This document shows positions 51,079 through 60,322 of a stretch of DNA of 64,000 nt, one piece after another. Positions within the stretch are counted from its first letter, which is position 1, and each line of letters starts with the position of its first letter. The position numbers and the translations under genes are program-made. This stretch comes from an uncultured Flavobacteriales bacterium (GTDB lineage Bacteria > Bacteroidota > Bacteroidia > Flavobacteriales_G > Salibacteraceae), in assembly GCA_943788145.1 (NCBI GenBank), contig CALSPD010000013.1, positions 124,001-188,000 of the forward strand, given 5' to 3'. The notes under the pieces are model-generated. The model did not search any database, was not told the origin of the DNA, and saw only the letters and a program-made list of their open reading frames with translations.

Positions 51079-51732
51079 TCACTGTAATATTTCTGAGTTG
51101 CTCACCACGTGAACGCCTTTTTGTGGAGATAGCGCGTTATTCACCATCGTATAGGATACTTCATTTGCGTGTACCGCTTTGATTGAATTTGGAAGCATAA
51201 AGCTTAAAGCTTTCATGAAAAATTTACCCAAAGACTCTCCAAAACGAAATTCGGTTCTGTCGCCCAGCAACATGCTAGGTCGATAGATGTAAATACTTCG
51301 AATTTTGTCCAATTTTTTGATTTCCAATTCCATTCTTCCTTTGACTTTTGAATAGAAAATTTTCGATGTTGGACTAGCGCCAGAGGAACTTATAACGTGA
51401 AACTGTTGGATATTCTGGCGCTGTGCAAATACAGCGAGTTTTACGGGGTATTCATAATCGACTCTACGGAATGCATCTTTTCCACCGGCTTGAGCCATTG
51501 TCGTTCCTAAACAACAAAATATTGCATCGACAGATGGCGCTATTTCTCGTTCTGTAAAACTGTCAAAATCTATCATTCGCTCCTCAAGTTTCTCGCTTTC
51601 AAATGATGTTGCCCTGCGCACCAAAACGGTAACTTTCCCAACGGTTTCATTGCTTAATAGCATTTCAACTAATGTAGACCCGACTAAACCAGTTGCGCCA
51701 GCTACGAGAAAGTGTTTTTTGTTACCTATCAT
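51079..51732 (-). CDS. NAD(P)-binding / NmrA-like oxidoreductase (HTATIP2-like)
   Basis: HFLVAGATGLVGSTLVEMLL; DAIFCCLGTTMAQAGGKDAFRRVDYEYPVKLA. Confidence 0.82.
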   Translation of the reverse strand: MIGNKKHFLVAGATGLVGSTLVEMLLSNETVGKVTVLVRRATSFESEKLEERMIDFDSFTEREIAPSVDAIFCCLGTTMAQAGGKDAFRRVDYEYPVKLAVFAQRQNIQQFHVISSSGASPTSKIFYSKVKGRMELEIKKLDKIRSIYIYRPSMLLGDRTEFRFGESLGKFFMKALSFMLPNSIKAVHANEVSYTMVNNALSPQKGVHVVSNSEILQ

Positions 51733-51750
51733 GTGTGCAGATCAGCTTGA

Positions 51751-53697
51751 TTATTTTTCTTGTTCTACCCAATCGCCATGTTCAACAATAAGTCGAATCA
51801 ACTCATCAACAGCATCGGCTTCGGGGACGTTTTTCTTAACGACTTCCTTTTCTTTATACAAAGTGATTTTGCCTGGTCCTGTTCCCACATAACCGTAGTC
51901 GGCATCTGCCATTTCGCCCGGTCCGTTGACAATGCAGCCCATGATGCCAATCTTGACTCCCTTTAAGTGACTTGTTCTGGCTCGAATTTTTGCCGTTGTT
52001 TCTTGTAAGTCGAAAAGCGTGCGGCCACACGATGGGCAGCTGATGTATTCGGTTTTGGAAATCCGGGTTCGAGTCGCCTGTAAAATGCCAAATCCAAGTG
52101 AATTGATCATTTTTCGGCTACCGCAGTTTTGCGCTTTGATCCAAAGGCCATCGCCAAATCCATCGATAAATAACCCTCCAAAATCCGTAGCAGCAAAGAG
52201 CTGAAACTCATCCTCATCCAAATCGTTATACGAGCGTTGAATAATAACAGGACAGGTTAAACCTTCTTCTTCAAGTCGAATAAATGCAGCGCGCTGTTCT
52301 GCCATTCCGTGAAGATTATCTGATGTTAGCACCAGCACTGCTGTTGGGTCGTGCTTCAACGTTGCAATTAACGGCAGGTCGAGTCCACTTATGTCGGTAT
52401 GAACGAAATTTAGTGTTGTTGATTTTTTCTTGGCGACTACATAGCTAATGCCTTCAAAATAGGGGTAGTGGCGCTCGTTGTCATTCCAATCACTCGCGTC
52501 TTGAATAACGCCTAAGGTTCCCGGAATTTCAAATCCAATTGATTTATCGCCTATGTAAATGAAATCGCATGCTTGGTCGCTGAGATTCCACTTGTCCAAT
52601 GGAACACTATAGTTGCAGCCTACTGCGTGAAGGTTGGCTGCAGTTATGACTTCCTTAGTGGAATAGTCGTGAAAGATACGAGGCACGTTGTGATCGCCAA
52701 TATTTATCACTTCGGTCGACTTTCTTCTCGCATATGCAAATGGGTTTAGCGGATAGCTTTTTAAGTCAGGGATGGGAGCGTGTCCGGATCGATGATCGTA
52801 ATGACGAGCCAGCGAAAATGCTACGGGTACTTCAAATTCAGGTTCTTCTGTCAACGAAACACGAATGGTGTCACCAAGCCCATCTTCGAGTAATGTACCG
52901 ATTCCAACGGCCGATTTTATGCGTCCATCTTCTCCTTCACCGGCTTCTGTAACACCGAGGTGTAAAGGATAGTTCATGCCTTCATTTATCATTCGATTTA
53001 CCAATAAACGGTAGGCCTGTACCATAACTTGGGTGTTGCTGGCCTTCATCGATAAAACAATGTTGTGATAGTCGTGATCGCGGCAGATGTGTAAAAACTC
53101 CATGGCGCTTTCCACCATTCCGAGTGGCGTGTCTCCATATCGACTAAGAATACGATCGCTCAACGAACCATGATTTGTGCCGATGCGCATGGCGGTGCCA
53201 TGTTCTTTGCAGATTTTGACTAATGGAGTGAATCGTTCGCGAATGCGATTGAGTTCATCTTGATAGGTATCATCGTTATATTCAATGTGCTCGAATTTCT
53301 TTTTGTCGGCATAATTCCCAGGATTCACCCGCACTTTTTCTACGATTCGAGCCGCAATTTCTGCTGCATTTGGAGTGAAATGAATATCTGCTACGAGAGG
53401 CGTATCATAGCCTCGTTTGCGCAGTTCGTTTTTTATATTGGCTAGGTTTTCGGCTTCTTTTTTACTTGGCGCTGTAATACGGACAATTTCGCAACCTGCT
53501 TCAATCATTCGAATGCTCTGAGCAACGGTTGCTTCCGTATCCATTGTATCTGTAGTCGTCATAGATTGCACCCGAATCGGGTTGTTACCTCCTACGCCAA
53601 CGGAGCCTATCATGACTTCTCGGGTTTTGAAACGCTTATAGGCGGTGAGGCTGTTGCAATAAATGTTCGATTTCATTTCTAATGGTTCTTGAGACAT
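51751..53697 (-). CDS. ispG: 4-hydroxy-3-methylbut-2-en-1-yl diphosphate synthase (large insert-containing form)
   Basis: IRVQSMTTTDTMDTEATVAQ; MRIGTNHGSLSDRIL; SCPSCGRTLFDLQ; GIMGCIVNGPGEMADADYGYVG. Confidence 0.96.
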   Translation of the reverse strand: MSQEPLEMKSNIYCNSLTAYKRFKTREVMIGSVGVGGNNPIRVQSMTTTDTMDTEATVAQSIRMIEAGCEIVRITAPSKKEAENLANIKNELRKRGYDTPLVADIHFTPNAAEIAARIVEKVRVNPGNYADKKKFEHIEYNDDTYQDELNRIRERFTPLVKICKEHGTAMRIGTNHGSLSDRILSRYGDTPLGMVESAMEFLHICRDHDYHNIVLSMKASNTQVMVQAYRLLVNRMINEGMNYPLHLGVTEAGEGEDGRIKSAVGIGTLLEDGLGDTIRVSLTEEPEFEVPVAFSLARHYDHRSGHAPIPDLKSYPLNPFAYARRKSTEVINIGDHNVPRIFHDYSTKEVITAANLHAVGCNYSVPLDKWNLSDQACDFIYIGDKSIGFEIPGTLGVIQDASDWNDNERHYPYFEGISYVVAKKKSTTLNFVHTDISGLDLPLIATLKHDPTAVLVLTSDNLHGMAEQRAAFIRLEEEGLTCPVIIQRSYNDLDEDEFQLFAATDFGGLFIDGFGDGLWIKAQNCGSRKMINSLGFGILQATRTRISKTEYISCPSCGRTLFDLQETTAKIRARTSHLKGVKIGIMGCIVNGPGEMADADYGYVGTGPGKITLYKEKEVVKKNVPEADAVDELIRLIVEHGDWVEQEK

Positions 53698-53702
53698 GAC
53701 GA

Positions 53703-53710
53703 CAAATGTA
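53703..53710 (-). promoter_or_regulatory. Candidate -7 element (TACATTTG) of ispG
   Basis: Minus-strand TACATTTG 6 bp upstream of the ispG ATG as called. Confidence 0.3.
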
Positions 53711-53831
53711 GATTTTGGCTTTCGCCAAACGAAACAACTAATAGGAATATAAGTTTAATCAAGAGTGTTTTAGGTTCATAATTCCGTGGTTCGAAATCAT
53801 TCAAGCAAACTCAAAGAAGTAGTTTTGGACC

Positions 53832-54311
53832 ATGAAAAAAATGCAATTTGTAATACTCTGCGCACTGTTGAGCCTAGTTTCATGCAACCAGCCCACCGAA
53901 TCAAAAAGCGAGAATGATACCGTAAATACGGAAGTTGAAGAGGCCAACGAATTGGATAAGCCAGCGGAGGTAAAAACATCGTTAACCTTGAATAACGGCC
54001 TCAAATGGCCGGCTAATCCTGAAACAGCTGAAGGAATTGCAGCAATGATCGAGCTCATGAATGGATTGAGTGAGCAAGAAAACATCGAACAATATCATCT
54101 ACTTGGAGAGGAATTGAGTAAAGCCTTTGCATTAATATTTGAACAATGCACGATGACAGGAGAGGCGCATAATCAATTGCATCTGTTGTTATCACCGATG
54201 CAAAAAATGATCATAAAAATAAAATCAGACGAATTAATGGAATGTGCAGCAGGTTACAACGATTTGAAAGCACAACTGGCTCTTTTCGAGGTTTATTTCG
54301 TCTCTGAATAA
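53832..54311 (+). CDS. Hypothetical lipoprotein
   Basis: Lipobox LLSLVSCNQ; helical remainder. Confidence 0.6.
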   Translation: MKKMQFVILCALLSLVSCNQPTESKSENDTVNTEVEEANELDKPAEVKTSLTLNNGLKWPANPETAEGIAAMIELMNGLSEQENIEQYHLLGEELSKAFALIFEQCTMTGEAHNQLHLLLSPMQKMIIKIKSDELMECAAGYNDLKAQLALFEVYFVSE

Positions 54312-54385
54312 AAAAGGCTAATGACTCCATTCGGATTCAGCAACCTATTCATCTTTGCACTCGTTCTGTAATCGAATTAATCATT

Positions 54386-55939
54386 ATGAAAACAATACAC
54401 TTCGGATTCTATTCGCTACTTGTAGCCTTGCTTTTAGGAGTAAACACGAGTCAAGCTCAATGCGTTGCTGCGTTTGATACAACTATGAGCGGATTTACAG
54501 TAAATTTCACCAATCAAGCAACAGGAAGCTACAACTATATCGAATATGATTTTGGTGATGGCGCCTTTGCTACCAATGTGAATAATCCTTCTCACACCTA
54601 TGCAGGGCCTGGTGTTTATCCCGTGTGTCAGTACATTTATGACACCATAAATTTCAATTGTTTTGATAGCCATTGCGACACTTTCTATTTAGGTGGCGCT
54701 ACGTGTATGGCCAGTTTCTATCCCTATCAAAATGGACTCGACCTTGAAGTTTACAACGCTTCGCTTGGCGCATACGACTCCATTTGGTTTGACTTTGGTG
54801 ATAGCAGTGGAACCAACGACACCTTGGCATATCATACGTATGACACCACTGGAAGCTTTACAGTTTGCCTTTCCGTTTTTGACAACGGAACTATGTGCGA
54901 TAGTCAATGCGTTACAATAGACGTTACCTCAGGGGACTGCGATGCGGACTTCGCTAATATTGCAAATGGTCTTACCGTTGCCTTTGCAGATCAATCAACA
55001 GGTTCCTACAATGCGTTGTATTGGGATTTTGGAGATGGTTTTGGAACATCCAGTAGTTCAAATCCGAGCTATACTTATTTCACAGCTGGCACCTATGAAG
55101 TGTGCTTATATGTCTATGACTCCGTTTCATTTTCATGCGAATCTGAGTATTGCGAGTTTGTAACTGTTACTACGGGCGGTGGTGGCGGAGCTTGTGATGC
55201 CAATTTTAACTTCACAGCAGACGAATTGGATTTGACCTTCGAAAACCTTTCTGTGGGTTCTTTTGTAGTGAGTTCATGGGATTTTGGTGATGGCAGCGGT
55301 CTCTCCTTTGATGCTAACCCAAGTCATACTTATGCAGCTCCTGGGGTTTATGATGTATGTCTTACCATTTTAAATCCTTTTCCTTTTTGTTCGGACACTT
55401 ATTGCGAAACCATTACGGTATATGAATACACTTGTGAACCGACCTTTAACTATTCGTTTAACGACCAAAATGGCTATGTGTTTAACAATACTACTACCGT
55501 TGGAAATGTGACCTCTGTGCTATGGAATTTTGGAGATGGAAACACATCAACCTTTAATCAGCCTACTTATTTTTACAATGCGCCAGGAACTTACACCGTT
55601 TGTCTGACAACTTTTGATGGCGCCAATGAATGTGGGAAAACATGCAAAGATGTTGAGGTATATGCCCTCGGAATAGATCGACTCACACAAGATGTTTCGT
55701 TCGTGATATATCCTAATCCCAACAATGGAATATTCAATATGATTTTACCGGAGGGGCTGATAGGTCAATCATTGGGCTTGGAAATTCGTGATTTGAGCGG
55801 ACGACTTGTAGCTAGAAATAGTTTCAATAAGGTTGCCAGCGAAGTGCAGCTTAACACGGACATACCAGCAGGCGCATACCTAGTTGATGTTATCACAGAG
55901 TCTGGACAGCACCATACTATGCGAATGATGGTTCGGTAA
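54386..55939 (+). CDS. Secreted protein with five PKD repeats and T9SS type A sorting domain
   Basis: Repeated (Y/F/W)xFGDG...HTY...GxYxVC units; C-terminal FVIYPNPNNGIFNMIL...GAYLVDVI. Confidence 0.88.
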   Translation: MKTIHFGFYSLLVALLLGVNTSQAQCVAAFDTTMSGFTVNFTNQATGSYNYIEYDFGDGAFATNVNNPSHTYAGPGVYPVCQYIYDTINFNCFDSHCDTFYLGGATCMASFYPYQNGLDLEVYNASLGAYDSIWFDFGDSSGTNDTLAYHTYDTTGSFTVCLSVFDNGTMCDSQCVTIDVTSGDCDADFANIANGLTVAFADQSTGSYNALYWDFGDGFGTSSSSNPSYTYFTAGTYEVCLYVYDSVSFSCESEYCEFVTVTTGGGGGACDANFNFTADELDLTFENLSVGSFVVSSWDFGDGSGLSFDANPSHTYAAPGVYDVCLTILNPFPFCSDTYCETITVYEYTCEPTFNYSFNDQNGYVFNNTTTVGNVTSVLWNFGDGNTSTFNQPTYFYNAPGTYTVCLTTFDGANECGKTCKDVEVYALGIDRLTQDVSFVIYPNPNNGIFNMILPEGLIGQSLGLEIRDLSGRLVARNSFNKVASEVQLNTDIPAGAYLVDVITESGQHHTMRMMVR

Positions 55940-55956
55940 ACAAATTGAATAGAATG

Positions 55957-55996
55957 AAAAACGAAAACCCTGCACTAAGCGCGGTTTTTGCGTTTT
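55957..55996. terminator. Possible bidirectional terminator between convergent genes
   Basis: AAAACGAAAACC ... GGTTTTTGCGTTTT, 12 bp stem with a 2-nt bulge; overlaps the 3' end of the 55975 CDS. Confidence 0.35.
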
Positions 55997-56856
55997 ATAT
56001 AACTGTTGAAGAAAATCATACTCATTACCAAAACGGCTCCTAAGTAAAACATTGGACTCATGTATTCGTCTTCTTTGAATAGGATAAGTGCAAAAATGAT
56101 GGCGTAAATCGGCTCCATGTTTATGCTGATACTTACCGTAAATGGGCTGAGTGATTTCATGACTTCAATGCTTACAACAAAAGCAAGCGAAGTGCATATA
56201 AGGCCCAGAATGAATAGCCAAATCCAATCGACCCCCGTGGGGACAACAAATGGAATGTCGAATAAAAAAGTGTAGATCGAAATGCCTACGATGCCGCCAA
56301 TCATTTCGTAAGCAGTAATTAACGTGGCTCGGTCGTGTTTAACGAAAATGCCATTTACAGTTCCGAATACTGCGGCTAGGATTGCTGAAATTAGGGCTAG
56401 GATTACGCCATAAGAATAATCGCTTTCTGCCTGAAAAATTATGGCCAATCCTACAACGGTGATTAATCCAAAAATGAGTTCGTAGCCAATGATTCTTCGC
56501 TTAAAAAAGAAAGGTTCGAATAGAGCGACAAAAAGCGAGGTCGAAGCCAAGGTCGTTAGCGTAATGGAGACATTAGACACCTTTAGGGCTTCAAAGAAAA
56601 AAATCCAGTGAGCTGCAGTCACCAATCCGATGCCAAGGTATTTTGCCGCCATCAATGGTGTGGTTTTGAATTTTCGTTTTGTAAGAAACATGAAAACGGC
56701 AAGCCCGGCCAAAGCGATGGACATGCGCCACCAAACGATGGACATAGAAGGTATCTGAATCAGTCGACCTAAAATCCCCGTAAAACCCCATAAGAAAATG
56801 ACAAAATGAAGGCTTATTTGGTGCCTGTTATTCTGAAATATTTCAATCAAATTCAT
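55975..56856 (-). CDS. EamA/DMT-family transporter
   Basis: About 10 TM segments; SIVWWRMSIALAGL; FGTVNGIFVKHDRATLITAYEMIGG; EPIYAIIFALILFKEDEYMSPMFYLGAVLV. Confidence 0.85.
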   Translation of the reverse strand: MNLIEIFQNNRHQISLHFVIFLWGFTGILGRLIQIPSMSIVWWRMSIALAGLAVFMFLTKRKFKTTPLMAAKYLGIGLVTAAHWIFFFEALKVSNVSITLTTLASTSLFVALFEPFFFKRRIIGYELIFGLITVVGLAIIFQAESDYSYGVILALISAILAAVFGTVNGIFVKHDRATLITAYEMIGGIVGISIYTFLFDIPFVVPTGVDWIWLFILGLICTSLAFVVSIEVMKSLSPFTVSISINMEPIYAIIFALILFKEDEYMSPMFYLGAVLVMSMIFFNSYIKRKNRA

Positions 56857-57434
56857 GACTCTGATTCAGAAACATCGCCAATTTTACTAACCCCACCGCT
56901 GACGATAAATTTCATCACATCGGCTGCTTTTGCATCTACAAGCGTAATATTCTCAGCCGGAACAATGAAAAGGTTTCCCGAAAATGCATAGCTGTGGGGT
57001 AAGTAAACCGCCACTTTTCCGCTTGGAATACCCAATTCAGTGAGGTCGTCTGAAATCATAAAACCTAGTTTTTGAATTCCTCCGTTTTCGAACATTTTGA
57101 CAAGTACCGGTTGGTCGAAGCGCTTTTGATTTCCAACAAAAGCCGAAAGCAAATCCTTTACTGAAGTGTAAATTGTCTTAACAATTGGTGCGCTATTGAG
57201 TAGCTGATTTCCCCAGTAAATAAATGGTTGAGCCAAAACCGTACTCGCCAAAACACCAAATGCCGTTAGGGTGGCTAAAAGCGTTAGAATACCTAATCCT
57301 GGAATTTCATACGGGATGATTCCATCGATATAGATGAAGGTTTGGACTATTACATAAATTGTTGCCGCAACAGGAACCAATAAGACAACACCTCTCAAAA
57401 AATACTTAACGAATATGGAGAATACGCGATTCAT
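56853..57434 (-). CDS. DUF502 family membrane protein
   Basis: GVVLLVPVAATIYVI; LNSAPIVKTIYTSVKDLLSAF; VAVYLPHSYAFSGNLFIVPAENI. Confidence 0.82.
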   Translation of the reverse strand: MNRVFSIFVKYFLRGVVLLVPVAATIYVIVQTFIYIDGIIPYEIPGLGILTLLATLTAFGVLASTVLAQPFIYWGNQLLNSAPIVKTIYTSVKDLLSAFVGNQKRFDQPVLVKMFENGGIQKLGFMISDDLTELGIPSGKVAVYLPHSYAFSGNLFIVPAENITLVDAKAADVMKFIVSGGVSKIGDVSESES

Positions 57435-57477
57435 AGCTCAAATTTTTGAGATGCAAAGGAAACACGCCTGAATCAAT

Positions 57478-57846
57478 CTACCTGATTTTGTTTGTCATTT
57501 CTTCCAACAGCAATCGATCTTTTTTGGGTAGCGATTTTGCGACCAAATCGTATGAATGATCCAACAAATCGAACATCAGTTGATTAGGCACGCTGCCATT
57601 GGTTTCTATGGTATTCCAGTGAATCTTGCTCATGTGATATCCGGGGCGAATGCCGCTGTAAACAGCACGTAGTTCCAACGCTCGATCAGGGTCACATTTT
57701 GCATTGAAGCTTTCAAAATGTTCGATGTCACAAAGCGCGAACATTTTGTTCATGACTTTGAATACTAGCGTGCTCGGCCCAAAAGGCAATTCTTCCGTAA
57801 CACCAGGTTTGGAGATACACCAATCGCGAAACGCCTCGATATGCAT
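57478..57846 (-). CDS. MmcQ/YjbR family DNA-binding protein
   Basis: CISKPGVTEELPFGPSTLVFKVMNKMFAL; YHMSKIHWNTI; LLDHSYDLVAKSLPKK. Confidence 0.85.
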   Translation of the reverse strand: MHIEAFRDWCISKPGVTEELPFGPSTLVFKVMNKMFALCDIEHFESFNAKCDPDRALELRAVYSGIRPGYHMSKIHWNTIETNGSVPNQLMFDLLDHSYDLVAKSLPKKDRLLLEEMTNKIR

Positions 57847-57849
57847 GGA

Positions 57850-58323
57850 CTAATTGGTTAAAAAAGGAACAACCCGCGAATGCTTGATTTCGCTCAAAAT
57901 GATGTGCGATTTTATTTGACCAACTTCAGGAATTTTACTGATTTTATCTGTAATGAGCTTGTCTAGTGCTTCAATATCAGAGGTTAATACCCGAAGTAAA
58001 TAATCATAATCACCCGTCACTTGATAACATTCCACTACTTCAGGGATATGCATGATGGACTCAATAAATTTGTGAATACTCACTTCTTGTTGACGCGTTA
58101 GGGTTATCTGAATTAAGGCTTTTATGGTAATGCCCATTTTCCCCAAATTAACTTGTGCATGATATCCCTCTATAATCCGCTGTTTTTCTAATTTTCGAAC
58201 GCGCTCCAATGTTGGGGCTGGAGATAAGTCTATTTCTCGACTTAAATCAATGTTCGATATCCGACCTCTTTCCTGCAAAATGCGCAGAATTTTCTGATCG
58301 ATTTCATCCATTTGTTTTGGCAT
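57850..58323 (-). CDS. Lrp/AsnC family transcriptional regulator
   Basis: MDEIDQKILRILQERGRISNIDLSREIDLSPAPTLERVRKLEKQRIIEGYHAQVN; start set to ATG at 58323 rather than the ORF-track start at 58437. Confidence 0.92.
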   Translation of the reverse strand: MPKQMDEIDQKILRILQERGRISNIDLSREIDLSPAPTLERVRKLEKQRIIEGYHAQVNLGKMGITIKALIQITLTRQQEVSIHKFIESIMHIPEVVECYQVTGDYDYLLRVLTSDIEALDKLITDKISKIPEVGQIKSHIILSEIKHSRVVPFLTN

Positions 58324-58396
58324 GACAGTTTTAAATATTGCTGAATGCGAAAAATGGAAAATTAAATTTGAAAAACAAGGAATATTTGAGAATAAT

Positions 58397-59101
58397 TTAT
58401 TTCCGAAACAAAACGGGTCTGCTTGGGGAAGCATCACTTTCTATCGGAGCCACTTGAAGATTAAGCAAATAGCGGCCGTCTAATACGAAATTGGGAACAA
58501 AAATAAGTTCGGTAATGGTTGCCTGAAATCGGGGAGATTCTGGGTAGCTCCAAAAAGCTTTATGCGCAGCTAGTGCGCCCTCGTCCATTTCTCGGTCAAC
58601 CGATGGTAGGTCCAGCAGTAAATGATTAATGCCAACTTCCGCCATCCAGGCTGCGGCTTTTGATTCCAAATATGGCGGATTCGATTTGCTGTATTGTTTG
58701 AAAAGCTTGTTTGAATCATTTGGAAGCGTCCTTAAAACAAGTGCCTCAGGGATTTCGCTTCCAACCGCTTGTTGAATTTGATTCAATGTGATGACCAAAT
58801 CATTTCCGACTTTAATGGGTTCAATGCTTATTAATGCGGCATCAAACATCCATTGCTTTAAGTGTTGGTTGATACTGAAACACTCGGGTGCAATATGACC
58901 AACACATTCTGTGTGAGTGCCATTTCCGTGTGGGTTCAAGGTAATGTTTTTGAAGTTTACCGAGCCGCCTTCGGCCACGGAACCTACAAATCCTTCGCCC
59001 CTTACAGGTTCAATCTTAATGGGGCCAACGTACCATGCTGAAGTGGCGTTTTTGTCCGTTCTGAAGGCAATGGAAATGTCAATACCGTCTTTAAAATTCA
59101 T
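58397..59101 (-). CDS. Cyclase family protein (kynurenine formamidase-like)
   Basis: NITLNPHGNGTHTECVGHI metal-binding region; HLLLDLPSVDREMDEGALAAHKAFW. Confidence 0.82.
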   Translation of the reverse strand: MNFKDGIDISIAFRTDKNATSAWYVGPIKIEPVRGEGFVGSVAEGGSVNFKNITLNPHGNGTHTECVGHIAPECFSINQHLKQWMFDAALISIEPIKVGNDLVITLNQIQQAVGSEIPEALVLRTLPNDSNKLFKQYSKSNPPYLESKAAAWMAEVGINHLLLDLPSVDREMDEGALAAHKAFWSYPESPRFQATITELIFVPNFVLDGRYLLNLQVAPIESDASPSRPVLFRK

Positions 59102-59122
59102 ACGTCAAGTCTAACTATTATT

Positions 59123-60244
59123 TTAATCCAACATTAGGGCGCGGATTAAGTGATCGGCCACTAACCATTTTTCTGGATGGATTGCGACATTGCTACCACT
59201 GCATTGAATGACTTCGGATTGAGTTCTTGTTATCTGCTCGATGTTCCTTAAAATTTCTTCTTGAGCAGAAGTTTCCCATGTACCAAAATTGAATCCATCT
59301 TTTCGCCTTAGCCCCGTTATGATTTCTTCGTTGTATCGATCGCGAACGGTTAAAACTTCAAAATCAAAATTCGGGTCATTTGTTTTTATGCCCTTGATGT
59401 AGAGAGCGTTGTTCGAGACATTCCAAGACCTTTTTTGATTTCCATCAAACGAATGGGCTGCAGGACCAATTCCCAGGTATTTTTTTCCGCTCCAATAATT
59501 TTGATTATGCTGTGCAAGGTGCCCTGGTCGCGCAAAATTTGATATTTCATAATGCATAAAATTTGCTTCTTCAAGCCGTTGGTGTAAATAGAGGAATTCC
59601 TGCTCTATCTCCTCATCTGACTTTTCGTTAAAAAGTCCAGTTCTTATTTGATACGCCATAGCAGTTTTTGGCTCAATAGTGAGGCAATAAGCACTGATGT
59701 GATCTGTGCCGAGTTTTATTGCCGCTTCGATGTTGCTTTTCCATTCAGCAAATGATTGATTCGGTATACCATAAATCAAATCAATCGTTAAATGTTCGAA
59801 GCCAGCATCGCGTGCTTTGGTAACGCATTGCTCAGCTTCGCGGGCATCATGCGCTCGATTCATGAGTTGCAGATCCCGATCAATGAAGGATTGAATACCA
59901 ATGCTCAAACGCGAAACGCCCAGTTTCTTCCAAAGAAGCAAGTTTTCGGAAGTGTGATCATCTGGGTTTGATTCGAAGGTGATTTCATTTATTTCGCTCA
60001 AATCAAAGGATTGGTGCAAAGAGTCGAAAATTTTTGAGAGGTTTCTCGAACTTAAAATGGAAGGAGATCCACCACCAAAATAGATGCTTAAGGGTGGTTG
60101 CTCTAAGTAAGCAGCGCGACTCGTTAATTCTAAGCAGATCGCTTCCACTAAGGCATCTTGCAGTTTTAAATTCGTTGAGAAATGAAAGTCGCAGTAGCTG
60201 CAGGCTTGCTTACAAAAAGGTATGTGGATGTAAATACCAGACAT
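59123..60244 (-). CDS. hemW: Radical SAM family heme chaperone HemW
   Basis: IYIHIPFCKQACSYCDFHFST; YFGGGSPSILS; SRLSIGIQSF; DLIYGIPNQS; HYEISNFARPG. Confidence 0.95.
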   Translation of the reverse strand: MSGIYIHIPFCKQACSYCDFHFSTNLKLQDALVEAICLELTSRAAYLEQPPLSIYFGGGSPSILSSRNLSKIFDSLHQSFDLSEINEITFESNPDDHTSENLLLWKKLGVSRLSIGIQSFIDRDLQLMNRAHDAREAEQCVTKARDAGFEHLTIDLIYGIPNQSFAEWKSNIEAAIKLGTDHISAYCLTIEPKTAMAYQIRTGLFNEKSDEEIEQEFLYLHQRLEEANFMHYEISNFARPGHLAQHNQNYWSGKKYLGIGPAAHSFDGNQKRSWNVSNNALYIKGIKTNDPNFDFEVLTVRDRYNEEIITGLRRKDGFNFGTWETSAQEEILRNIEQITRTQSEVIQCSGSNVAIHPEKWLVADHLIRALMLD

Positions 60245-60249
60245 TGAGC

Positions 60250-60257
60250 CAAACCTA
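60250..60257 (-). promoter_or_regulatory. Candidate -7 element (TAGGTTTG) of hemW
   Basis: Minus-strand TAnnTTTG match just upstream of the hemW ATG. Confidence 0.3.
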
Positions 60258-60303
60258 GTCGAAATTTAGAATAAGTCTAAGTTTATAAAACGTGCGGCTT
60301 GAA

Positions 60304-60311
60304 TACATTTG
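60304..60311 (+). promoter_or_regulatory. Candidate -7 element (TACATTTG) for the ctaB/cox operon
   Basis: TAnnTTTG match 12 bp upstream of the ATG at 60323. Confidence 0.4.
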
Positions 60312-60322
60312 CAAGCTCATTA

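Noticed and set aside
51751-53697. Unusually long ispG (648 aa) as a novel fusion
   Set aside because: Large-insert IspG is an established form in Bacteroidota, Chlamydia and plants.
54386-55939. Repeat array suggestive of CRISPR or DNA satellite
   Set aside because: Repetition is at protein level (PKD domains) with diverged DNA; no short identical direct repeats with spacers.
58324-58437. N-terminal extension of the AsnC-family ORF overlapping the cyclase gene
   Set aside because: Extension lacks family similarity; the AsnC domain starts right after ATG at 58323, so the overlap is an ORF-calling artefact.
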